Of a DNA stretch of 64,000 bases, positions 55,344 to 64,000 are shown piece after piece. The notes beneath the pieces are model-generated. The model worked only from the letters and a program-made list of their open reading frames with translations. It did no database searches and had not been told where the DNA came from. The position numbers and the translations under genes were made by a program. The stretch is taken from assembly GCA_905116865.2 (NCBI GenBank), contig CAJHNH020000846.1, forward strand, positions 688,869 through 752,868, written 5' to 3'. Positions within the stretch are counted from its first letter, which is position 1. The number at the start of each line of letters is the position of its first letter. This DNA comes from Candidula unifasciata (lineage: Eukaryota > Mollusca > Gastropoda > Stylommatophora > Geomitridae).

Positions 55344-57890
55344 TGTCACATAATCAGCGTTGTTCCTGTCGCGCGCTGCCGTAATGTAAGGATTTGGCTC
55401 CCTTCAGAACCAGCAGCACTCAGAGTATAATTTTGTTGAGGCTCGTTTTGGCTTCGTATTGGTCTAAGGGGGAATTCCCCGTGGCCAATTATACGATTCA
55501 AACTTATCTCTGGAGTAGGGGGCAACTCAAGTTATTGGCAGCTAGCGAAAAATTATTTGCGTTATAGCTATATTTATATACTATCGATTTATTTTAGGCT
55601 TAATCGGCAACACTTGGGCCTGGTACACTTACCCGCGCTACTTACTTACTAAAGAAAAGCGCCCCAGGTTAATGATAGTTCTATATTATCATAAACTATG
55701 TTAAACAGCATATAACTGAAAGATACATTCTATACATACACGACCTATCGCTAAAATCACTTATAAAAAGGTGAATATAGAGACACTCTAAGTCAGCCAT
55801 GTGTAAAATGAATGTATGTATAATCGATTATAGAGAATTAGGATATGATAAATTGAGTGAATGCGAGCAAATCATGGCCAGAAGAATTCTGCAGGCAGGA
55901 TATGTTCTAGTTTCCTAAATTTCAGCTGAGGTCTTTAACAGGCCGGTGACAGGGCGGGCCTTGGGAGTATGGAACATCTTTTCATTTCATTGGACACGAA
56001 CAAGGGAGGCTGTGAGGAACAGCAACATCATGCGAAGCATTATAGAGGACTTTATCTTCTCTTCCTCTCTGGTCTATGATGCCTCTCCATCCCTCCGCTC
56101 CGGATGATTTGACTGTCCCCTTGGACTCTGGGAAATCTGGCTCCACCGGCTACGCACAGGATCAAGTAGCTAATGGTACTAATCTATCAATCACATATAG
56201 CAGGGCAACTGTACTCGTTTATCTAGGCAGAGTCTCTATCGACCAGTAAGGACAGGACACTAATAGTCTTTGAGCCACTTTAAGCTCGGCAGCACTGGTA
56301 GCTGGGGGGTTTGCTGCTTACATCTTACCCATCCCATTTTTTTGAGATTGGTTCAGGAAACATTTTCACCGCACCTTCATCAGGTTGTTTTATTTCTGGG
56401 TGGGCAAATCAAAGGTGGTTCTGGTGTTTTAGGGGTTGCGGTTAGGATGTTTGGTGAGGACTGTGGAATCTTCTGCCAGCTTCTTCAGAAAAAATATACC
56501 ATCCTTGGTCCAAGAAAAATACACTCAACAATTAGTTTCATTTCATCAAAGGTAGGGGTAAACATTTGGACAGGGAAAAGACAGGAGCAAGCATCAGTCA
56601 TTCAAACCCCATCTGTTGACTACTCCCATGCTCCCTGTTTCATTTTCCTCAGATTGCCCTTCTCCAGACCAAAAGGACATAAGTCATCCTATATTGACGT
56701 CTGTTTAGGGCAAAGAGAAGGCAAAGTCAGCGTATTATAACAGTGGGAGAATAGATAAAGTGTGGTACTAAACGCACATATACTCAAGCTCTCTTCCCCT
56801 CACTCTGTTTCAGACACCTATTATACTGGCCAAAACCACATTCACTATCTTACCACAAACCGTACCTGGTCTTATTCCCCTGGGTCAGTACCAATAAAGA
56901 AAAGAGGGTAACTCAGTAGTTGGATTTAATAAATGGGTCAAATAGCAACACTCATAATTATACGGTAAGAAAAAAACAAAGCCCTGGAATATCCAAAAAT
57001 CTAAAAAGTGATCTGGGTCCCACACATGGTTTGTATGTAACAAAGGCCTTTTCGCGCAATTTCTTAGGTTAGTTTAAAAACGATAAACAAACTTGTTAAG
57101 TTTAAACGGGCATAGCTTGTAAGGTTATTAAGTTTTATCCTAGTATGGGTGGTTTATTGAAGGGGGCATAAGCTATTTAGTCTTGTACAGTTGGAAGCTA
57201 TCTACGTTCGAAAAACTTCTTGCTTGTCTCAGCTAGCCGTATCAAGAAAAAAAACGGGCGAAAAGAACTTAAGTTGTGATCCAAACACAGCCGATTAGCT
57301 GATGGCTCTTCTACAGGGCAGTGGGACTTACTTTACCAGGACCCATCATTCTGGGGTACTCGTTTAACTATAATTAAAAACTTTATTCCCAAGGCATATG
57401 TTAAACAAATTGAGGGCCATTTTCCCAGATTTCTGCCTTGAAAAGTGAATATTTATAAAGGCAACAGATTAAACCCACATCTAGGATTTTGCTTGAGTAA
57501 GGATGTGTAGGAAGGAATAGCGTCAGCTTTAGGGGGGACACTTTTCAGCGTTGGTACAAAAGAAGTTTCCCCTGTCATCTGGGCAAGGGAGTGTAAAATC
57601 GGTTTCCAAGAAACTCAAATAACTCCCTAAACTATCTCCAGGAGAAAAACATTTTTTAAAAAAAAAGTCGCTGGATTTTTTCGTGCTAAAGTAACCCAGA
57701 AAAGGGGCAGACCATAATACGTCTGTTGCCAAAACAGGGCGTATTGTATTTTAATCATCAGACTATAAGGGGACTAATATTTCTGGGCGAGTCCAAGTTT
57801 TTTGAATTTTGTGCAGATTACAGGTAAGGAAAGAGGTTTACTCAAGCCTTACAGGACGATTGCGTAACTTGGCTATTCCATTTCACGAAA
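55344..57890 (-). mobile_element. 5' LTR of Gmr1-like retrotransposon (2547 bp)
   Basis: In element orientation it starts TTTCGTGAAATGG (the partner has TGTCG) and ends ATTATGTGACA. It is colinear with 47821-49885 but about 480 bp longer, because of very many scattered one- to five-base insertions and no single block. This pattern is typical of uncorrected reads. Confidence 0.88.
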
Positions 57891-57895
57891 GGCCT
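57891..57895. other. Target-site duplication, right (GGCCT)
   Basis: Identical to 47816-47820, and directly after the LTR end CACGAAA. Confidence 0.85.
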
Positions 57896-58084
57896 CAGGA
57901 GATGTGGTTGTTACAGAACAATGGCTTAAAAGACAATTAAGGGGGGACAAGTCAAAAAAAAAAAAAGCAACCAAAAAAAAGATAGGAGACAGTTCATAAC
58001 TTTCGACCATGTGTTATAAGTTGAGGGAAAAAAATTTGGGAATGTGGTGACCACTTTGAAAAAAGCTATTCTGTGGAAGGAGGG

Positions 58085-58260
58085 ATAGAGGAAGGGACAA
58101 AACCGAGGAGAAGGAATTCTCGACAGTTTTGTTTGCATTTTGGGGCATCGAGAGTTGTGTCCAGCACAAGAACTAATTACATGCTGGGCAGGGGAGATCT
58201 CAGATTGTGCTAGGCATAATTCGGCCCCTTGCATGTCGGCAAAGCACCCGATGATGATTT
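58085..58260 (+). mobile_element. Non-LTR retrotransposon ORF2 tail, indel-ridden
   Basis: It parallels 6828-6965 base by base with insertions: CTCGACAGTTTTGTTTGCAT, ACATGCTGGGCAGGGGAGAT, and the ending TGATGATGAT. Confidence 0.5.
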
Positions 58261-58349
58261 ACCCATCCATTATTTCAAAAGAATATTGGCTACCAGCTAT
58301 TCGTTTGGCCGAATAGTGGAAAATCACGCTATTCGGCCACAGCCCTAGT

Positions 58350-60480
58350 TCTGTAAATTTTGACCTTTGAAACAAAAAATTTAACGGACAAAAAAACACT
58401 GTTGTTTTGCAGGGAAAGCAGGGATTTGGAATCCCATACAGCACTTACTGGTTGGTAGCTCCCTTAATTGTCAGTTTTCACTTTAAAATGTAAAGATTGG
58501 TCAGTGTCATTTTCATATCCCTTCTGATTTATTTTTAAATGACATGTTTCAAAATTAGGAATCGCACTTTTTATTTTTCAAAGACATTCTTTTGTTTGTT
58601 CTTGGGAAATTATAATTTGTAATGTTCCCATGTTAAAACAAAAACCCATGTTTTTTTTTTAAACTCTTCTCAACATCTGAAAGTTTTTTTTTAGAGGCGA
58701 AAACATTTTTTTTGGGTTTTTTATTTTTCATCAGCTTTTTTTTTTTTCAGCTTCTTCGTTTTCATAAAATGGGCCTATTTTTTTGTCTAAAAAAGACATT
58801 GTCCCCTTTGGCTTCCATTCACTTCATTTTGTGTCTGTTTAAATTTCTTTGGGTGTGAATTTTAGATGTTGATTGATTGCGAGGGGGTCACACTATTTTG
58901 TTTGGTATGCTCGATATGTAAAGCCTTAAGCTGTCACCCCTTCAGCCCATTTTCTATGTATCCCTCTGCCTTTTGGTGTTTCCTTTTCATTTTGTAGTTT
59001 ATTTCTAGTATGTCGATTATTTACAAGGGGTCTTTGTTTCCGGAAACTAAAGATGGGATTGTTTTGTAGTTTTTTTTTCTTCTTTTTTTTGGGGTTTTTC
59101 CTGCTGTTTTGAAAATATTTAGTAATTACTATTAGATTATTCAAAAATGCCGTTTGAACTAATTTTTATGAAATTTAATTTAGAAAAATTTCCTTTTAAT
59201 CATTTGCTCCACGTACTTTATTTTGATGTTTTTTCCCACGCTGGAACGGTGCGCGGCCTTTGTGTTTGTTTTTTTACTATGATGGTGCTTTCGTAAAATT
59301 GGACTCTCCAGAGAACCCCTGTTGGGGAGCATCAAATTCAAAAGAGAGCCCAGTATGAAAGATTTCATTGATGGTTTTCAGGAGCTTTAAGTCCATTAAA
59401 TTTTTAAAAATTAAATGTTTAATGTAAAAAACTTTTGAAGCTTGCCGCTCAGTTTGTTAAAGTAAATGAGATTTTCCTTTCTCCCCCCGGGGGGGAAAAA
59501 CAACTCTACCTCGGGGAACGAGAGCCCCCAGAAAATGTGAAAAGTGGAAGGGTTTTTTTAATTTTTTTGGCTTGACGTCTCTCCTTTTTTGGGGGGTAAC
59601 AGACAATTAAGGGGAAAATAAAAAGGAAAACAGAAGAAACTATAAAGGGCCAAAATATTTTTTAACATGTTTAAAAAAAAAACCCCCAAAAACACACATT
59701 AGTCTAGAGAGACATAAAAAAAGGGAAAATTTAGATAAGATGCTTTATATTAAACACCAAAAGGCTGTGGGTTTTTTGGGCCTCTTTCAGGGGGGAGGGG
59801 GGGGTTTTGTGTTTCGAGGGGATAGACCACTGTCTCCCAAAAAAGCATGTTTACGGGTTTCAATTTGGGGGGGGTTTTTGTTCGAGACACAGAATGTATC
59901 TGCCAGGGGCAAAAACCAACTCTATACTGTCAGAAATTACTTATTATCTACTTACCGGGGTTTATTGGGTAGACCAGCTAAAAGATTAAAATCCCTAAAA
60001 TACACTTAAAACACCCTAGGGAGTACAAACAAAATAAACCAAGAAAACCCTCAACGGAATGGACGCCTGACCAAAAAGGGGTGGTGATGTTTATACACTA
60101 ATCCCCCCAGCCGCCCCCATAATTAAAGGACGGGGTTTTCCCCTTTACGTGTCGTGCTAACTGAGCTGCCGTTCTCGCCATGCGAGACCAGTGGTACGAA
60201 AGGTGAGGATCTAAGTGCTGCTAAAAAGTTTCGCTTTACAATCTATAAAAACTTTACAGCAAAAAAAACATCACAGATGAACAACTTGTCAGAACAGTAT
60301 GGAACAAACATATTAAACCTAACCACAAATATATTTTTGCAAATTTCCCACAAAATACAAACTACGCTAAGCTTCTAAATAGAAGATACATTTACAAACA
60401 CATTCCCCCCGCCTCCAGTCCTACACAAGTGTTCCCCAAACAACTCTGCCAACCTATTTTTTTTTATATAAAAATATTTC
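58350..60480. other. Low-quality AT-rich stretch, no gene recognised
   Basis: Dense homopolymer runs of T, A and G (for example 58640-58760 and 59480-59900). No coding, RNA or repeat structure can be supported. The composition suggests poor consensus. Confidence 0.5.
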
Positions 60481-60499
60481 ACGTTTTGGATTTTCTTCT

Positions 60500-60850
60500 T
60501 AAACAAATCATGTTAAATGAAGTCTTTAACAAGTTTAGAAACTAAATTTTCTTCTTAAATAAGTTCTGTTAAATGAATTTTTTTCTTAAGCAAATTTTGT
60601 TAACGAAGTTTTTTAAAAAAGTTTTGTTAACGAAAAGTTTTCTTAAAAAAGTTTATGTTAGCTGAATTTTTCTTAAGCAAGTTTATGTTAAATGAATATT
60701 CTTTTTAAGCAAATTCATATTTAAACCCAATGTTTTCTTAAGCAAGTTAGTAACTGAGTGTCCTTCTTAAAAAGTTCATGTTTACTTAATGTTTTTATTT
60801 AACAAGTTCATGTTATCTGGGTTCTTCTTATAAAAAAAACATGATAACGA
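60500..60850. repeat. Degenerate tandem repeat, unit about 28-40 bp
   Basis: A recurrent TTCTTAAGCAAGTTTATGTT-like word with ...AATGAAT between copies, about 10 degraded units with T-run length changes. Confidence 0.65.
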
Positions 60851-60869
60851 GAGTTTGCTTTTCTTTGGA

Positions 60870-62213
60870 TAACCGGAACAATAATTATGCCATAGCAGAA
60901 AAATGGAAAGCAAAAACATTTTTTTTTAGTCAAATTCAGGGTCCATAACTTTTTTCCCAATCTATTTTTCAATAAACAGAACCAGTGTTCTGTAGTCTTA
61001 TAAAATTTTTTGAGTATTTATTGTGCCTTCATCACTTTGCTTATGTAGTATATAGTTTGATTCCATGGGCAGTGCTTTTTGGAAAATGTTGCGAGAAGAA
61101 TTGAACTGTGAATTTGGTAACAACTGGAAATTTGATTTAGTGGGGGGGGGGGGTGTGTGGGGGGGGGGGGGGGGAGTTTGCTAGAAGATGAAAGAGATAA
61201 TTACCCTGGAGGGGCTTGGCAATATGAATTAGGCAAGAAAAGAGCACTGACCTGATTCTGTTGACTGTGTGAGATGATACACACAGTACCTATACTTATC
61301 ACCAGGGCACAAGATGATGATGTTTGATCCTACTAGCAGACTAATTTTCTGAAAATAAAATTCTGTTAAAGTCATTGTTAATGCAGTTGTCCTGCTGGGT
61401 GCAACCAACAGTGATGACGGATACTTGGACTGGAATAAGAAGTGTACTTCAACTGCACCCACTGGAATCATCAAACCCAGAATCTTGCAGTGTACCATCT
61501 TCATGCTGGCGTACAAAGACCGGTTTGTACAACAATGTCCTTTCACCATTATCCAATGGCCAATGAAATGACATTTTTAGGTACTAGATGCAGCTAGCTT
61601 GGTAATAAATATATAGCATAGATCTGGCAAAGCAATGTCTTGTTTCTGCAATTACAAACAAAATTACTCAGCTGGGGCTTAAATGGAGCCGTGGACCTCT
61701 ATCTCAGGACATTTTTATGTTAGAATGGCTTTAAAAAAAACTGTTTGGTTCTGAATTTTTAAAAAAACCTGTAAATGTTATGTTTAGTAACTATATTCAT
61801 ACTCAGGTCTTGTAAATGTTGCATGGTGCAGATAGAACCACGGCTGTTTGACACACCCTTTTTAAGACCAGGTCACTGCAGAAATGTAATTCATGAGCTT
61901 TTTAAGAGACAAAGGGTTAGCAAGACCCGAAACGAGGCTAGAATAAATAGCTTATGGGATAGATTGTATTTTATCCTTCAACAGACATAAACCAGTGAAT
62001 TACAAAAGACAGTGAAATTTACTAGAGACAGATTGCAGATTAGATTTTATTTATGCAAAAGAAAAAAAAAGAAGAAACATAACCAGAAATCACCCATTCT
62101 GGACAAAAATTTTTTTTATTAAATTAAATATGACAGTATGGTACCCCTCCTTTTCAAAAAAGGCGTATGGTCCCCGTCCTTTCAACAGGACAGTATGGTC
62201 CCTTTCCCCAAAC
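60870..62213. other. No assigned gene; one unassigned open stretch at 61370-61566
   Basis: A G-run-rich patch lies at 61140-61175. From 61370 to 61566 the sequence is more GC-rich and open on both strands (plus strand NAVVLLGATNSDDGYLDWNK and onward to a stop at 61566-61568). I cannot assign it to a family; it may be a repeat or an exon. Confidence 0.35.
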
Positions 62214-62230
62214 NNNNNNNNNNNNNNNNN
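62214..62230. other. Assembly gap (17 N)
   Basis: Run of N. The flanks CAGTATGGTCCC and GTATGGTCCCCGTCC look like short tandem repeats, which may have caused the break. Confidence 1.
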
Positions 62231-62388
62231 CATTGGCTCCAAAATGTCAGATTACACATCTAGATTACCTACTCTACATCTACAGTGTCTATTCATGTGT
62301 AAAACAATTGTCTGGGACTCAAGGTGAAGTGGTAGGACACCAAAAGAGATCTGTAAAATGGATGTGCATGTGAAAAATGCAAACTCAC

Positions 62389-62553
62389 CTGCTCAAACAC
62401 ATCCCAGTTGATCTTTGCCAGAATAATTCTGGCCAGCTGGTTCTCCACTGAGCTCAGGTCATGGTTGAACAGCCACTGGCGGAGGATGAGCATGTCAGGG
62501 TCCGACGGCTGCCAGATGCTGAGCGGTAAATCAGAGAACAGGTAGAGGGCCAT
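62389..62553 (-). CDS. Internal exon of an unidentified conserved protein (55 codons)
   Basis: On the minus strand the acceptor is CCATTTCAG and the donor is GTGAGT. The exon is 165 bp, phase 0 at both ends and open throughout. It encodes MALYLFSDLPLSIWQPSDPD, then LRQWLFNHDLSSVENQLARI, then a segment ending NWDVFEQ. The codon and GC content stand out from AT-rich flanks. The Leu/Trp-rich helical composition and the LPLxxWxPSDxDxxxLxxWL pattern suggest a large alpha-helical-repeat protein. An EPG5-like autophagy tether came to mind, but I cannot confirm it. The first ATG is internal to the exon and is not claimed as the start. Other exons are not found in the window. Confidence 0.7.
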
Positions 62554-62574
62554 CTGAAATGGAACAATGTCAGA

Positions 62575-62855
62575 CAAACCATTCAGCTATACCTAAGGTT
62601 AACCATTCAGCCATAATTTTAAGGCAAATCAGTTAGCCATAACCACAACAAACAAGTAAGCAATACACAAAGCTAACCATTAGGCCATACCCAAAATGAA
62701 CCATTAAGCAATTCCCCGAGACAAACTATTAGGCAATATATGAGGCAAATTATTAGATCATACCCAAGACCAACCATTAGGCTATACCCAAGACAAACCA
62801 TTAAGCCACACCCAAGGCAAACCATTAGACATACTCAAGACAAACCATTAGGCCA
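62575..62855. repeat. Degenerate 28-bp tandem array next to the exon
   Basis: About 10 units of the type CCATACCCAAGACAAACCATT plus aggc, decaying towards the exon. It begins about 22 bp upstream (minus sense) of the exon's acceptor. Confidence 0.8.
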
Positions 62856-62934
62856 ACGGGCATTGAGAAAACCCAAAAACATTATAACTAGATGTCACGG
62901 CATTGAAACCCATAGGGTAGAGTTGAGCCTAGTT

Positions 62935-63235
62935 AAGAACCAACATCACAGCCCTTTGGACATTCCCATAAAAGCTTCATCCCAATCTTCAGCAGTCAGC
63001 ATAGTGATCATATTCTGATAGTATCAGTAACAGTCTAATCGTTTGTCCGTCTTGCCCCTCCCCTAAGTGTTCAGCGTGGACCAGATCCTGTGGTATCTCC
63101 TTGCTGCACCATTCTTTTCAGACTGTGATGATCTTCCATTGTATGCCTCTGCACTATTTAATTACTCCCAGTGGGCATTTACAACATCTAGCTTGCAAGG
63201 CACCAGTTTACCACTAAGTAGTACAGAACCATAAA
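62935..63235. repeat. Dispersed repeat, second copy of 28780-29100
   Basis: It is colinear with that copy: TGGACATTCCCATAAAAGC, ATAGTATCAGTAACAGTC, GCGTGGACCAGATCC and ACAACATCTAGCTTGCA. Confidence 0.55.
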
Positions 63236-63339
63236 TGCCTTCGAATACAAGTGTTATAGTCAGGTTCAAAGAAAATCATGGGTAAAGAAAAGAACTAATG
63301 CATCCATACTTCAAGAACTGAATACTGAAGAAGGTTAGC

Positions 63340-63620
63340 TAATAAAGATGATAAAACACAGAAAATTGAAATATTTTTGTCACTTGATGCGTCACGAAAG
63401 TTTGGAGAGAACAATAAGGAAGGGGTAAATGCCTGGGAAGAGAGGAAGAGGAAGGCTAAAGAGAAGATGGGTGCAGGACGTGGCGGATGATCTCCAGATG
63501 GGTGTATCAGATGCGGGACATCTTTCTTGTGATCGAGAAGTTTTCTGGAGGGTTGTTATGGGAGCAAGGTTTTGCAAAGGACATGCTACTGAGTACAGAA
63601 CCAGCAAGTCTATCTGCCTG
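63340..63620 (+). mobile_element. Non-LTR retrotransposon ORF2 C-terminal tail
   Basis: It reads HLMRHESLERTIRKG, then PGKRGRGRLKRRWVQDVADD, then DREVFWRVVMGARFC, the standard LINE C-terminal layout. One in-frame stop separates the first two parts. This is the best-preserved tail in the window. Confidence 0.75.
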
Positions 63621-64000
63621 TTCATTTCCCAACTCACAGGCATCATCTGGAGAATATATCCAAAGGATGTTAACCAGCCGGTCCTATGAGGCATACAGCA
63701 TACCAATTTTTCATAAAATAGCCAAATAAAGTATTTCAATAGATATGCCCAATAAAAATTCATGAAGTGCCATTATCATGAAGGATAACCAGATAAAAAT
63801 CACAATTATAACCAAAGCTTATACAAGCTGGTTTAACATGTTTAACTGTGGTTTTATTCTTCAACTAACAAACAAAACTGTCTGTGAATTGGCTTGGAAG
63901 TGGACATTCCCTTTACTGCAAGTAGTGACAGCAGCAAGTGTTAAATATATGGTGACCGTACGGCCCGTTTTCTGACCCGTTTATTAAAAATCTAGGAATA

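Larger units (their letters stand above)
46998..58347. mobile_element. Probable hAT-like DNA transposon, split by the LTR element
   Basis: TAGGGCTGT at 46998 is matched by its complement ACAGCCCTA ending at 58347. Both sub-terminal regions are rich in ATTCG/CGAATA words (47010-47090 and 58285-58335). Without the LTR element it would be about 1.3 kb. hAT ends often read (C/T)AGGGCTGT. The expected 8-bp duplications are not identical (gtctgaac and gttctgta), so this is a hypothesis. The left arm could also be an independent element. Confidence 0.4.

Overview
The window is eukaryotic, repeat-rich, non-coding-dominated DNA with a few split genes. Canonical GT-AG introns, a tetraspanin, a poly-C2H2 zinc-finger gene, many tRNA-derived SINEs, 3' tails of non-LTR retrotransposons and TTAGGG-like tracts point to an animal. 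A mollusc or another lophotrochozoan is my best guess, inferred from the overall repeat style and not proven. A 17-base N gap (62214-62230) and long stretches of small insertions and homopolymer errors suggest a draft long-read assembly.

Layout: 1-2455 is a 74-bp satellite. 2.7-8.5 kb holds SINEs, a foldback element, a possible 5' exon, a 43-bp tandem array split by a terminal-inverted-repeat (TIR) element, and LINE debris. 8.6-15.8 kb (+) is a complete coding region of a 16-finger C2H2 protein in three coding exons; both of its introns carry tandem arrays. 16-35 kb is intergenic: at least eight tandem arrays (22 to 102 bp units), six copies of a poly-G-headed repeat, several SINE families, LINE tails and small inverted-repeat elements. 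It also holds a possible C-terminal fragment of a seven-transmembrane receptor on the minus strand at 26.5 kb. 36.1-40.2 kb (+) holds the first two coding exons of a tetraspanin, with a second copy of the TIR element in the intron between them. 41.35-46.79 kb is a 5.4-kb satellite of 25-bp units.

47821-57890 (minus strand) is a whole LTR retrotransposon of about 10 kb: 2.1- and 2.5-kb LTRs, matching 5-bp target duplications (GGCCT), a polypurine tract, and gag, protease, integrase and reverse transcriptase regions. Integrase lies BEFORE reverse transcriptase, as in copia, while both domains look Ty3/gypsy. That is the hallmark of the unusual Gmr1 clade, and the gag has SCAN-like features, as expected for that clade. 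It appears to sit inside an older DNA transposon. At the far right, 62389-62553 (minus strand) is a single well-formed exon of an unidentified conserved protein.

A recurring theme is that several satellites start exactly at, and look copied from, the edge of a dispersed retroelement: the 25-bp array from a SINE, a 39-bp array from the poly-G family, and a 59-bp array from a LINE tail. The window looks like a record of satellites being born from transposons.
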